Origin: Erythrobacter sp. BLCC-B19
GTDB taxonomy: Bacteria; Pseudomonadota; Alphaproteobacteria; Sphingomonadales; Sphingomonadaceae
DNA length: 64,000 bases
Direction of reading: 5' to 3'
Assembly (NCBI RefSeq): GCF_028621955.1
Contig: NZ_CP117516.1
Span: 2,006,001 to 2,070,000 of the forward strand
Shown here: positions 17,996 to 27,179 of the stretch, in pieces
Numbering within the stretch: the stretch's first letter is position 1
How the letters are laid out: each line of letters begins with the position of its first letter
Made by a program: the position numbers and the translations under genes
The notes under the pieces: model-generated
What the model was told of the DNA's origin: nothing
What the model saw: the letters and a program-made list of their open reading frames with translations, nothing else
Database searches by the model: none

Positions 17996-18433
17996 ATGGG
18001 TTTCTGGAGCACCTTGTTCGGCGGCGGCTCGGCCGAAGAGCGAGCGGCCAAGGCGCAGGCCAAGGCCGACCGGCGCGCCGCGCGCGAGGCAGCCGAGGCG
18101 GCGGAGAAGACGCAGCTCTATCTCCAGCTGTTCGACCGGGCGCTGGGCAATGATCCTGAGAACGCCGCGCTCGGCCAGCGCACCAAGGCGGCGATCAAGC
18201 TGGTGCTGGCGAATGAACTGACCATGGGGCGCGAGGCGTGGCTTGCCATCGCGCGCGACCACCCGTCCGAACTCGCCACGGCGCTCGAACAGGTGGGCGT
18301 GTGCTACCATCTCGAAAAGGACTACGCGGCGGCGCTCAGGCATTACGACGATGCCATCCGGGTCGGTGCGGACGCCGATCAGCTGGCCGACAATATCGCA
18401 GAGGCGAGGAAGGGCCTTGCCGGACTTGGCTGA
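17996..18433 (+). CDS. Small TPR-like protein of unknown function
   Basis: A 145-residue protein without signal peptide; the ATG at 17996 follows an AAAGGA site. Residues about 10-45 are an Ala/Lys/Glu-rich charged helix, likely coiled coil. The C-terminal half reads like a tetratricopeptide pair (ATALEQVGVCYHLEKDYAAALRHYDDAIRVGAD). It may be an adaptor protein. It is followed after 58 nt by the response regulator gene, so it may be in that transcript. No family was recognised beyond TPR-like. Confidence 0.65.
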   Translation: MGFWSTLFGGGSAEERAAKAQAKADRRAAREAAEAAEKTQLYLQLFDRALGNDPENAALGQRTKAAIKLVLANELTMGREAWLAIARDHPSELATALEQVGVCYHLEKDYAAALRHYDDAIRVGADADQLADNIAEARKGLAGLG

Positions 18434-18491
18434 GTATTGGCGCCGGTTGAAGCGCCTTGCCGATAAGATCATAACATGGGTTGCAAGCAAG

Positions 18492-19208
18492 ATGGACATG
18501 ATGATGGCGCACGGCGAGCAGGATGATGTTGCCACTGACCCCGGACCGGGCAGGGCGGCCCGCGTCATCATTGTCGAGGATGACGAACGCCTGCGCACCT
18601 ACGCCATCGACGCGCTGGCCGCTGCGCCCGAGATTGCCGTGGTCGGCGATGCCGGCTGCCTTGCCGACGGCCTGCCGCTGGTCGATCTGCTGCCCGATCT
18701 GGCGCTGCTCGATCTCGGCCTGCCCGATGGCAGCGGGATCCGGGTGATCGAGGCGATCCGCGCGCGTGTGCCTGCCTGCAAGGTGCTGGTCTTCACTGTG
18801 TTCGAAGACCGCGCGAGCGTGCTGGGCACGCTCAAGGCCGGGGCGGATGGCTATATCCTCAAGGACACCAGCGCCGACATGGTGCTCGCCCATGTGCGCG
18901 CGACGCTGGCGGGCGAGACCCCGATCAGCGCGCGCGCGGCGAGCCATCTGCTGAGCCTCGTTCGCGATGAGCCGGTGGCCGAAACCTCCGAGCCCGACGC
19001 CCCCCACCTCTCCCCGCGCGAGCGCGAGCTGCTCGAATATCTCGCGCGCGGCCTCTCCCGCAAGGAAGCCGCACGGGTGATGAACCTTTCGCCCTACACG
19101 GTCGCCGAATATGTGCAGGGCATCTACCGCAAGCTGCACGTCAAATCGCGCGGCGAGGCGGTGTTCGAGGCGATCCAGGCGAAGCTGATCCGCATCGACC
19201 GGGAGTAG
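18492..19208 (+). CDS. NarL/FixJ-type response regulator
   Basis: A 238-residue regulator. The receiver domain has the acidic pair in VEDDE, the phospho-acceptor Asp74 (LALLDLGLPDGSG), Thr102 and Lys124. A LuxR-type helix-turn-helix closes the protein (LSPRERELLEYLARGLSRKEAARVMNLSPYTVAEYVQGIYRKL). Several ATGs occur close together (18492, 18498, 18501, 18504), so the exact start is uncertain. The most likely partner is the HisKA_3-type sensor kinase at 27180, a family that pairs with NarL regulators; the eight kilobases between them hold a giant autotransporter and DUF1176 genes, which are candidate targets. Confidence 0.9.
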   Translation: MDMMMAHGEQDDVATDPGPGRAARVIIVEDDERLRTYAIDALAAAPEIAVVGDAGCLADGLPLVDLLPDLALLDLGLPDGSGIRVIEAIRARVPACKVLVFTVFEDRASVLGTLKAGADGYILKDTSADMVLAHVRATLAGETPISARAASHLLSLVRDEPVAETSEPDAPHLSPRERELLEYLARGLSRKEAARVMNLSPYTVAEYVQGIYRKLHVKSRGEAVFEAIQAKLIRIDRE

Positions 19209-19214
19209 CCGGAA

Positions 19215-19230
19215 GGGGGAAACTTCCCCC
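19215..19230 (+). terminator. Possible hairpin after response regulator
   Basis: GGGGGA, a 4-nt loop and TCCCCC form a 6-bp stem 6 nt after the stop codon. There is no T-run, so intrinsic termination is doubtful. It could be an mRNA-stabilising hairpin. Confidence 0.3.
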
Positions 19231-19314
19231 CACCCCCCTCCTCTGTGGGGATATGCCAAACCGCCCGCGGGGCCGAAAGCGACATGGAAATCAGCACCCT
19301 GGAGGGGAGTTTCC

Positions 19315-22300
19315 ATGCCTGTTACCCGTCGCCGTATCGCCCACGCCGCCTTGCTGGCGTCCGCCTCGTTCCTGTCGATGACCCTCGCGAGCGAGGCGCA
19401 GGCGCAGTGTGTGCCGACCCCGACGCAGCCATTGAACAACATCACTACTGACAGCACGATCGTCTCGTGCACGGGCAGCGTGAACGGGCCGGTCATCACG
19501 GTGAACGCCGATGGCGTCAACGTGGATACCAATGGTCCGGGGACCAACGTGTCGGGCGCCAACATCACCGTCACGGGCAACAGCAATGCCGTTCAGGTTC
19601 GCAACGGCGCGATCCTGAACGGGTCGCAAATCGCCCTGAACGGCACCGGAAACACGATGCTCTACGGGAGCGGCGCCGTTTCGAATGGTTCGATCGTCAA
19701 TATCAGCGGCGCGAATTCGCAGCTGCTTTTCCTGTCCGGATCGCAAGTCACCCAGAATCCCGGCCAGACGACCATCTCGGCGCTCGCGGGTCAGCAGAAC
19801 AGCATCGTGATCTTTGCGGGCGGCGGCCTTTTCACGACCGGCGGCAACGGACAATATCTGATCACCGGAGGCACCGGGAACCAGAACGTGGTGATCGACG
19901 GCTTCTTCGTCGCGCCGAGCGATGGGCTCGCCATCGCGCTGGGTGACGGGGATGACAGCATCGCCATCGGCGGGGCCGCGAACATCTCCACTCAAGCTTC
20001 CGGTATCGCCCTGTTCAATGGCGGCGCGGGCACCGACACCTTCAGTATCAATGATGACGGGATGTGGATCCACGACACGGTCGGGTTCGAGGTCATCAAC
20101 ATCAACCCCAACACCGCCATCACCCTGACCGGCAGCAATGCCGACGCGGTCCAGTTCAATGTGCAGGGCGGCAGTGTCACGGTGACCAGCGGCGCTGCGC
20201 TGGGGGTTGCAAACAGCACGGTTGATATCGGCCAGTTCGGCGAGCTCACGCTTGCCTACACCGCATCGGCCAGCTTCAATAACACGCTGACCGGCAGCGG
20301 CCGGCTCAATGTCGATTCCTCGGGCAACACGATCACCTTCGGCGGTGACGGCACCGGGTACTCGGGTGCGGTCGTGATCAGCGGCGGCACGACTGCGGCT
20401 CTGGGGCAAGCGGGTGCAGTCGGCACCGGCGGCATCATCAACAACGGGACGATCTCCTGGAGCGATTTCGATCTTGCCAACAACATCGCGGGCATCGGAA
20501 ATCTGATCTATACCGGGGTTGGCACCGGCGACCTCAGCGGAGCGAACAGCTTCAGCGGCGGCATCGACATCCGCAGCGGCAGCCTGCGCGTGACGACTGC
20601 CGGCGCGCTGGGTACCGGCGCGGTCACCAGCACCACGGGTGGGGTCATCCTGCAATTCGACAATGGCGCCTATCAGGCGCTGGCCAACGACCTTACTGGC
20701 GGGCTGGTGCTCGCCAAGACCAGCGGCGGCGTGCTCGAACTGACCGGCACCAACACCTACACCGGCGGCACGCTGATCGATACCGGCGCGATCCGCGTCG
20801 ACAGCTTCGCGCGGCTCGGCACCGGGCAGGTCATCGCCAATGCGGGCGGCAGCCTGATCCTCAACTACAATGGCTCGGGCCAGCTGCTGCAGACCACCAC
20901 CTTCCTCACCGGTGCGGGCTCCTTCATCAAGGAGGGCAACGGCGATGTGGTAATGGACCTCGTCAGCACCTACACCGGCGGCACCATCATCCGCGAAGGC
21001 CGCCTCGGCCTCAACGACGGCTTGGCGCTGGGCACCGGTGCGATCCAGATTGATGCGGGCGCGGAGCTGGGCGTCGGCGGGATCATTCTGAACAATGACC
21101 TCACCGGCGGCGGCCTCGTCCGCAAGACTGCGAGCAACACCGTCGAACTGAACGGCAACAATATCGGCTTTGTCGGAACCATTCTCGTCGAAGACGGCGA
21201 TATGCTCGTCACCAACGGCAATGCGCTGGGCAGCGGTACCTTGCAGATCAATAGCGGCACGGCCGTCTACATCAATGCGACCGCGGATTCGGTGATGGCC
21301 GCGAGCCTGACCGGTGCGGGCAATTTCGAGAAGGCGGGTGCGGGCCGGATCACGCTGACGGGCAATGGCTCGCAGTTCGGCGGGAACATCGCGATCCAGA
21401 ATGGCACTCTGCAGATTGCGGGCGACCAGAACATCGGCACCAGCCCCGGGGGCGTGTTCATCAACACGCTCGGCACGCTGCAACTCGACACCGCGGGGAG
21501 CACCAACCTTGCCACCGTGGTCTATGGCAGCGGCAAGGTGGTGAAGACCGGAACCGGCACGGTTTTCATGACGGGTGCCAACACCTATTCGGGCGGCACC
21601 GATATCCAGCAGGGCGCGATCCGGGTGACCGATGTGGGCGTGCTCGGCACCGGGGCGATCACGGTGCAGGCGGGCGCGGCGCTCGACCTGTCGATTGCCG
21701 GCGCACAGACCCTCAGCCAGAATGTCACGGGGGCAGGGATCCTGCGCAAGTCCGATAGCGGCGATCTGACGCTGCTGTCCAATGGCCTGACCGGCGGGGT
21801 CGACATTGTCGGCGGGCGGGTGATCGTGAACAGCGCGGCCGCGATCGGCGGCGGGCCGGTGACGACCGCGGCGGGCACCCGGCTGGTGTTCGACAATGCC
21901 GCGACCGAAGTCAGCAACACCCCGATCAGCGGCGCGGGCGGGCTGACCAAGACCGGCACTGGCCTGCTCGTGATGAACAACGCCAACAGCTTTACCGGCG
22001 GCACGCTGATCAGCGCCGGGCGGCTCGGGCTGAATGACGGCATGGGCCTCGGCACCGGCACCATCACGATCCAGCAGGGCGCGATCCTCGGGATCGGCGG
22101 GGTCAATGTCGCCAATGCCATCGTCGGCGCGGGGCAAGTCATCAAGACCGCCAACAACACCGCGACCCTCACCGGCAACAACGCCTATTCGGGCGGGACC
22201 GATATCCAGCAGGGCGCGGTGCGCGTCACCAACCCGGCATCGCTCGGCACCGGCGGGGTGCAGATGGCGAGCGGCACGCAACTGATCGTCGACTACAGCG

Positions 22301-24192
22301 GGGCGAACAATGTCGCGCTGAACAATGTCCTCAGTGGCGCGGGCGCGCTAGTGAAGGATGGTAGCGGCACGGTGGTGATGAACGCGCAAGGGAACACCTA
22401 CAGCGGCGGCACCACGATCAACGCCGGTCGCCTCGGCCTCAACTTCGGCGATGCGCTGGGCACTGGCGCGGTGACCATCGCCAGCGGAGCGGAGCTCGCG
22501 ATCGGCGACATCCAGCTGGCCAACAACGTGTCGGGCGCAGGGCGGATCATCAAGACCAGCGCTGGCACGTCGAGCCTCACCGGCACCAACACCCATAGCG
22601 GCGGGATCGCGATCCAGGCCGGGGTCCTGGCGGTAAGCGGCAACGGGGCGCTCGGCACCGGGACGGTGAGCATCGGCAGCGGGGCGAGCCTCGACTACAC
22701 CAATGCCGCCGCCGCGACCTTCAGCAATGGCCTGTCAGGGGCGGGGACGTTCACCAAGCTGGGCGCAGGACAACTGACCTTCGCCAGCAACTTCACCATC
22801 GGCGCGCTCGCCTTGCAGGCCGGGCGCACCCGGATCAACACCGTGGCGACCACCAACGCAACCGTCGCTGCCGGGGCCACGCTCGACGGCACGGGGCGGA
22901 TCATTGGCAACCTCGTCAACAACGGCACGGTCGCGCCGGGCAACAGCATCGGCACGCTGACGGTGCAGGGCAACTATACCCACAATGCAACCGGCGTGCT
23001 GGAGGTGGAGTTCGACGCCAACGGCAATATCGACCTGCTCGACGTCACCGGCAATGCGGTGCTCAACGGCGGGACGATCCGCTTTGTCGGGATTGGCGGG
23101 GCCGAGGGGCAGGGGGGCACCTTCCTGCGCACTGGCGGCAGCGTGACCGGCACCTTCAGCACCATCGAGACTGTCGGCGCGCAGCTGCCGCTGGCGGTTT
23201 TCTATACCGCCAACACCGGACAGATGGCGCCTTCGGTGGTGACGGCGCGGCCTTCGACCTTCAATGCGCAGGCGCTGGCGGCGGCGGACACGGCCTTCGC
23301 CTTCATCGACACGCTGGGCGTTGTCGACGCGCGCCATGGCCGGGGCAACCGCGTGTGGCTGAGCGGCTTCGGCGCCTGGGGCAGCCGCAGCGCATCGGGC
23401 ACGACGCTGGCCTATGATCACGAAACCCGCGGGATCAGCGGCGGGATCAACCTCGATATGGGGGGCAACTTCACCCTCGGCGGGGCGCTGGGCTGGGCCA
23501 AGGGCGACATCGAGCTGGGCAGCAATGGCGGCGGCGGCGATCAGACCCACACGCTGGGCAGCCTCAACCTGCGCTATGGCACCGACGACATCACGCTGGG
23601 CGTTGGCATGGTGCTCGGCAATGTCGATCAGGCGACCTTGCGCAATGTCAGCTTCAACGGCTTTTCGGGCAGCGTCAGCGGCGAGACCGAGAGCGATATC
23701 GTCGCCTTCTTCGCCGAAGCCGGCGTGCCGCTTGGCGAGACGGGCGGGTGGAACTTCGCCGTCAACGCCCGCGGCAGCGTGGTGCGGCAGGAGCAGGACG
23801 GCTACACCGAAAGCGGCACCAGCCCGCTGCGCCTGCGGCTTGGGAATATTGCCACCGAATCGGTCGAAGGCGTGGGCCGCCTCACCGCGACCACGCGGCT
23901 GTGGGATGGCAATGTCGGGGCCGAGGAGAACGCGTCGGGGCTCGATCTCAGGGTCGATCTGGGCGGGCGCTATCTCGCGCTGCAGGGTGATCGGCCGATC
24001 CCGGTGACCTTCGCGGTGAGCAATGCCGGCATCGTCCTGCAAGGCGATACCCGCGACACCGCCCAGGCGATCGGCGGTCTGGCGCTGGATTACACCACCA
24101 GCAGCGGCGCGATCTTCAGCCTCGGCTATCGCGGCGAGATCGGCAAGACCGATCGCCATGCTGTGCAGGCGGGCATCAGCATTGCATTCTGA
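19315..24192 (+). CDS. Giant autotransporter adhesin with PATR repeats
   Basis: A 1625-residue type Va secretion protein. A GGAGGGG site precedes the ATG. The signal peptide covers residues 1-31 (ending SEAQAQ). The passenger (about 32-1320) is a beta-helix rich in Gly, Asn and Thr, with at least eight autotransporter-associated beta-strand repeats of the type N-T/S-Y/F-S/T-G-G-T followed by LGTG. A PGNSIGTLTVQGNY motif marks the end of the passenger. The translocator barrel occupies about residues 1343-1625, starting RVWLSGFGAWG and ending in a terminal Phe (GISIAF). It is probably a surface adhesin or biofilm protein. Confidence 0.93.
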   Translation: MPVTRRRIAHAALLASASFLSMTLASEAQAQCVPTPTQPLNNITTDSTIVSCTGSVNGPVITVNADGVNVDTNGPGTNVSGANITVTGNSNAVQVRNGAILNGSQIALNGTGNTMLYGSGAVSNGSIVNISGANSQLLFLSGSQVTQNPGQTTISALAGQQNSIVIFAGGGLFTTGGNGQYLITGGTGNQNVVIDGFFVAPSDGLAIALGDGDDSIAIGGAANISTQASGIALFNGGAGTDTFSINDDGMWIHDTVGFEVININPNTAITLTGSNADAVQFNVQGGSVTVTSGAALGVANSTVDIGQFGELTLAYTASASFNNTLTGSGRLNVDSSGNTITFGGDGTGYSGAVVISGGTTAALGQAGAVGTGGIINNGTISWSDFDLANNIAGIGNLIYTGVGTGDLSGANSFSGGIDIRSGSLRVTTAGALGTGAVTSTTGGVILQFDNGAYQALANDLTGGLVLAKTSGGVLELTGTNTYTGGTLIDTGAIRVDSFARLGTGQVIANAGGSLILNYNGSGQLLQTTTFLTGAGSFIKEGNGDVVMDLVSTYTGGTIIREGRLGLNDGLALGTGAIQIDAGAELGVGGIILNNDLTGGGLVRKTASNTVELNGNNIGFVGTILVEDGDMLVTNGNALGSGTLQINSGTAVYINATADSVMAASLTGAGNFEKAGAGRITLTGNGSQFGGNIAIQNGTLQIAGDQNIGTSPGGVFINTLGTLQLDTAGSTNLATVVYGSGKVVKTGTGTVFMTGANTYSGGTDIQQGAIRVTDVGVLGTGAITVQAGAALDLSIAGAQTLSQNVTGAGILRKSDSGDLTLLSNGLTGGVDIVGGRVIVNSAAAIGGGPVTTAAGTRLVFDNAATEVSNTPISGAGGLTKTGTGLLVMNNANSFTGGTLISAGRLGLNDGMGLGTGTITIQQGAILGIGGVNVANAIVGAGQVIKTANNTATLTGNNAYSGGTDIQQGAVRVTNPASLGTGGVQMASGTQLIVDYSGANNVALNNVLSGAGALVKDGSGTVVMNAQGNTYSGGTTINAGRLGLNFGDALGTGAVTIASGAELAIGDIQLANNVSGAGRIIKTSAGTSSLTGTNTHSGGIAIQAGVLAVSGNGALGTGTVSIGSGASLDYTNAAAATFSNGLSGAGTFTKLGAGQLTFASNFTIGALALQAGRTRINTVATTNATVAAGATLDGTGRIIGNLVNNGTVAPGNSIGTLTVQGNYTHNATGVLEVEFDANGNIDLLDVTGNAVLNGGTIRFVGIGGAEGQGGTFLRTGGSVTGTFSTIETVGAQLPLAVFYTANTGQMAPSVVTARPSTFNAQALAAADTAFAFIDTLGVVDARHGRGNRVWLSGFGAWGSRSASGTTLAYDHETRGISGGINLDMGGNFTLGGALGWAKGDIELGSNGGGGDQTHTLGSLNLRYGTDDITLGVGMVLGNVDQATLRNVSFNGFSGSVSGETESDIVAFFAEAGVPLGETGGWNFAVNARGSVVRQEQDGYTESGTSPLRLRLGNIATESVEGVGRLTATTRLWDGNVGAEENASGLDLRVDLGGRYLALQGDRPIPVTFAVSNAGIVLQGDTRDTAQAIGGLALDYTTSSGAIFSLGYRGEIGKTDRHAVQAGISIAF
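20548..22700 (+). repeat. PATR-encoding tandem repeat region inside autotransporter
   Basis: At least eight units encode the PATR consensus, beginning near 20548, 20755, 20966, 21583, 21986, 22180, 22394 and 22586. Spacing is irregular, which suggests expansion and decay. Near-identical DNA (ending GATATCCAGCAGGGCGCG) occurs at about 21600 and 22200, which could support slippage or recombination. Confidence 0.7.
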
Positions 24193-24209
24193 CGCAAGCC
24201 CCCCTTGCG
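24193..24209 (+). terminator. Hairpin directly after autotransporter stop
   Basis: CGCAAG, five C, CTTGCG form a perfect 6-bp stem that begins immediately after the TGA. No T-run follows. It may protect the 3' end of the long mRNA or attenuate read-through into the DUF1176 gene. Confidence 0.35.
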
Positions 24210-24261
24210 CAGAGTCCGGGGCCAATCCTTGACCCAAACCGGCACCGGACGGGCGAGACCA

Positions 24262-25410
24262 GTGGCACAAGTGACCTCGCCACCGGTCTCGCCCATTTTC
24301 CTGCTGGCGCTGCTGCTGACGCTGCTGGCCGCTGCTGCCCCGCTGCGGGCCGAAACCCCCGCCCCGCCCGAAATGCCGCGCTATCTGCGCCAGCTCGACA
24401 CGCCGGTGAACGCCGGGGACTGGACGCTGCAATGCGATGGGGCGGCCTTCTGCCAGATCATCGGTGTGGTGACACCGCCGCGCAACCACATCGGGGTGCG
24501 CACCGTGGTGATGATCAGCCGCGGCATCGCGCGGGACGCGCCCTTCAAGCTGCGGCTGGCGTTTCTCGATTCAACCGGCGCGCTCGCCGTGCCCCCGCCC
24601 GAGGACTACTGGCGGTTGATCCCGCGCGGACGGCTGCGGGGGCGGCGCGCGCTGCCGCTGGGGCTGGGGCCGATGGAGCCTGACGGGGCCTACCGCGCCT
24701 CGCCCGAGGCTGCCGCCGCCATCATCGCCGCGCTTCAGGCATGGCCGGGCGCAGCGGTGCATAATGGCGAGCGGGTGATCGCCCGGATGCCGCGCGGCAA
24801 TCTTGTCCGGCTGCTGCGCCGGATGGAGCGGTTGCAACACCCCGCCACCGATCCCCTGACCCCGGCCGAACGCAGCGCGTGGCTTCAGGAATACCACTAT
24901 ACCGTCCATCGCGGCGCTCCGGACGAGGACAGCGAGACCTATCCCGCGCCCGAGCCGGTCGAGGCGGCCTGCGGGGCGAGCGCGCTCGCCAACCGGCCCT
25001 TCGTCTATCGCATCGGCCCTGCGCACCGGCTGTGGGTCGCCGAATGTCCCGATGGCCACCACATCTTCCTCCACCCCGATGGCGGCGAGGCGCGGCACTT
25101 CGAGATCCGCGAAACCGACGGGGCGGTGCGGCGGCATGACTATGCCGGGGTCGGCGAAGACGGGCTGCTGGTGCTGCAACTGCCCGGCAGGGGCGGGCGG
25201 ATCGATTGCGGGCATTGGGTCAGGTTCGGCTGGGCGGGGACAGGCTTCGCGATGATCCTCAACCGCCGTTATGACCGCTGCCGCGTCGTGCCCTATGATT
25301 TCTGGCCGCGCGTCTGGTCGCCCACCAGCTGGCGATATGCCGGGCAAACCCCCTCAGATGGAGGGGATGCGCCCCCCTCGCCCGAGGGGGTAGGGCAGCC
25401 CCGATCGTAG
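24262..25410 (+). CDS. DUF1176 family exported protein, copy 1
   Basis: About 382 residues if the GTG at 24262 is the start. No ATG is available; TTG codons at 24205 and 24229 are alternatives. A strong hydrophobic signal segment (IFLLALLLTLLAAAAPLRA) follows. The mature protein has WTLQCDGAAFCQIIG, the paired-Cys strand typical of DUF1176, and later RLWVAECPDGHHIFL and CGHWVRFGWAGTGFAMI. A second DUF1176 gene lies 600 bp downstream. The last about 20 codons are encoded by a palindromic repeat (see 25373-25390), so the natural C-terminus may have been altered. The function of DUF1176 is unknown. Confidence 0.75.
   Translation: MAQVTSPPVSPIFLLALLLTLLAAAAPLRAETPAPPEMPRYLRQLDTPVNAGDWTLQCDGAAFCQIIGVVTPPRNHIGVRTVVMISRGIARDAPFKLRLAFLDSTGALAVPPPEDYWRLIPRGRLRGRRALPLGLGPMEPDGAYRASPEAAAAIIAALQAWPGAAVHNGERVIARMPRGNLVRLLRRMERLQHPATDPLTPAERSAWLQEYHYTVHRGAPDEDSETYPAPEPVEAACGASALANRPFVYRIGPAHRLWVAECPDGHHIFLHPDGGEARHFEIRETDGAVRRHDYAGVGEDGLLVLQLPGRGGRIDCGHWVRFGWAGTGFAMILNRRYDRCRVVPYDFWPRVWSPTSWRYAGQTPSDGGDAPPSPEGVGQPRS
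25373..25390. repeat. Palindromic GC-rich repeat inside the 3' end of the DUF1176 gene
   Basis: CCCCCTCG, CC, CGAGGGGG is a perfect 8-bp stem. It lies next to a CCCCTCagatGGAGGGG hairpin just upstream (about 25350-25366). Such paired C-rich/G-rich hairpins are typical of scattered intergenic repeats in GC-rich alphaproteobacteria. Here they supply the codons of the tail PSDGGDAPPSPEGVGQ. Confidence 0.4.
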
Positions 25411-25428
25411 ATACAAGGGGGGAATGCC

Positions 25429-26016
25429 GTGAACGCCCGTGCCCGGCCATGGATTGGCCTGTGTTTCAAGCTGATGGCGGCGCTCGCGCTGATCATCGCC
25501 TTCGTGTTCTTCATGCGGATGCAGGAGGAACAGTCCGCCAACGACAAGCTGCGCAATCAGGGCGTGGTCTCGCGGGCGCTGGTGGTCGACAAGGCCAAGG
25601 ACAGCCTCACCACCCAACATTCGGGCCTGCGGCGCCGCAGTTCAGGCTATACGACCGAGACCGACCTGTGGGTGCTGACCGTGCGCCATGTGCCCAAATC
25701 GACCGTCGCCTATGCCGATTACCCGGCGAAGGTGAAGGAGAGCGATCTGCCCACCGCCCCGGCGCTGACCGGTGATCCGATGACAGATTCGGCCCATCAG
25801 GGGATCATGTGGGTCTCGCAAGAGGTGTATGATGCGGCCAAGGTCGGCGATATGCTGACCGTGGTGAACACCCCGTGGGATAGCGAAAGCCCGGTGCTGG
25901 TGACCGAGGTGGAGGCGTTCGATCCCTCGCCCTTCTATCCCGGCATCGCCGTGTCGCTGATCCTGTCGGCGGTGTTTGCCGCGATCGGCTGGCGCAGGCG
26001 CTGGTGGCATGGCTAG
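25429..26016 (+). CDS. DUF3592-like two-helix membrane protein
   Basis: A 195-residue protein from a GTG start behind AGGGGGGAA. One transmembrane helix is near the N-terminus (residues about 10-28) and one near the C-terminus (about 166-186), with a beta-rich extracytoplasmic domain between, ending in a short Arg/Trp tail. This is the layout of DUF3592 proteins. It lies between the two DUF1176 genes and overlaps the second by 8 nt. The function is unknown. Confidence 0.65.
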   Translation: MNARARPWIGLCFKLMAALALIIAFVFFMRMQEEQSANDKLRNQGVVSRALVVDKAKDSLTTQHSGLRRRSSGYTTETDLWVLTVRHVPKSTVAYADYPAKVKESDLPTAPALTGDPMTDSAHQGIMWVSQEVYDAAKVGDMLTVVNTPWDSESPVLVTEVEAFDPSPFYPGIAVSLILSAVFAAIGWRRRWWHG

Positions 26017-27112
26017 AGCCAGCCTTGCGGCCCTGGCTCTGGTGCTGGCGGCCAGCACTGCACGCGCGGAGGATTCCGCCCCCGGAGACTGGACCGCGCC
26101 CGAGGTCACCGAGTTTTCCGACTGGTCGGTCGCCTGCGACAATGCGCGCGAATGCACGGCGGTCAGCATCTCGCGCGCGTTTGTCGCCCGCGTCGAGGCC
26201 AATGATCCGGGCGATTACGCCCAGCCGCGCCTGTGGGTGAAGCGCCGCGCCGGGCCGGACGAGCCGGTGCGCGTCTTCCTCGACACCACCACCTGGGGAG
26301 AGGCGGGCGCTGGGCCGGGGCCGGTGCTGCTCCACGTGCTCAGGGACTGCGACGGCGAATGCGTTGGCCCCGCCTATCCTCTGATCGCGCTGGAGCCGGG
26401 CCGCTATGAACTTGCGCCGCCTTATGTCGCGACCTTCCTTGCCGAAAGCACCACCACCAGCCACGCCGCGACCCGCTTTGCCGATGGCGAGATGCACGGG
26501 ATCATCACCACCGCCGGGATGACCGCCGCCCTGCGCTTCATCGACGAGGTGCAGGAACGCCGCGAGACGGTGACGGCGATCTTCGCCAAGGGGCCGCGCC
26601 CGGCCTCCACCGTCCCGCCCGCGCCGCGCCTGCCAGAGGTGAAGGTGACGCGCGGCGAGGAGGCCGCCGACAACGCCGTGCCTGCCGTCAACGCCGCGCT
26701 GTTCGTCGAACAGGCGAGGCTTTGCCCGGATGTCGATCTTGACGGCCCCGATCCCTTCCGCGCGCGCTGGCGGCTGGCAAGCGGGCAATTTCTCTGGTCA
26801 TTGGGCTGTTCGGGCAATCCGGATGCACCGCGCCGTCTGTGGCTGATCGAGACACCGGGCAAGGGCGTGGCGACCTTCACTTTCCCCCGCCCCGAACAGG
26901 GCCGCGCTGCCTTGCCGCCGGTGCTGCCCGATAGCGCCTTCGATCCGGCGAGCGGGATGATTACCGCCTATGCCGGGCGGCTGTGCGGCTGGCGGCGGCG
27001 CTGGACGTGGACCGGCACGGCGTTCGAAATGGTCGATGCGGTGGAAATGCCGTCCTGTTTCGGCATACCTCTGCATCAATGGCTCCAGACCTACCGGGCG
27101 GTGCCGGATTGA
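26009..27112 (+). CDS. DUF1176 family exported protein, copy 2
   Basis: A 367-residue protein. The ATG at 26009 overlaps the previous gene's stop by 8 nt (ATGGCTAG). The signal peptide is residues 1-20 (ASTARA). The mature part has DWSVACDNARECTAVSISR near the N-terminus and LSLGC-type and GRLCGWRRRWTWTGTAFEMVDA segments near the C-terminus, the DUF1176 pattern. It is a diverged paralogue of the gene at 24262. Both are probably periplasmic and share a locus with a two-component system. Confidence 0.85.
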   Translation: MARASLAALALVLAASTARAEDSAPGDWTAPEVTEFSDWSVACDNARECTAVSISRAFVARVEANDPGDYAQPRLWVKRRAGPDEPVRVFLDTTTWGEAGAGPGPVLLHVLRDCDGECVGPAYPLIALEPGRYELAPPYVATFLAESTTTSHAATRFADGEMHGIITTAGMTAALRFIDEVQERRETVTAIFAKGPRPASTVPPAPRLPEVKVTRGEEAADNAVPAVNAALFVEQARLCPDVDLDGPDPFRARWRLASGQFLWSLGCSGNPDAPRRLWLIETPGKGVATFTFPRPEQGRAALPPVLPDSAFDPASGMITAYAGRLCGWRRRWTWTGTAFEMVDAVEMPSCFGIPLHQWLQTYRAVPD

Positions 27113-27179
27113 CATGGGGCGCGACCCCGGACAGCCTCGGGTCGATTGGCTGTCATGGGGCTATTCGGGAGGGGGCTGA

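Noticed and set aside
19215..19230. Hairpin after the response regulator as a strong intrinsic terminator
   Set aside because: There is no T-run, so it was kept only as a low-confidence hairpin.
19291..22281. Very long open frame on the minus strand (996 codons) opposite the first autotransporter
   Set aside because: It is a GC-rich shadow frame of a repetitive gene. The translation is rich in Arg, Asp, Gly and Ala with no fold, and the plus-strand product has a clear signal peptide and barrel.
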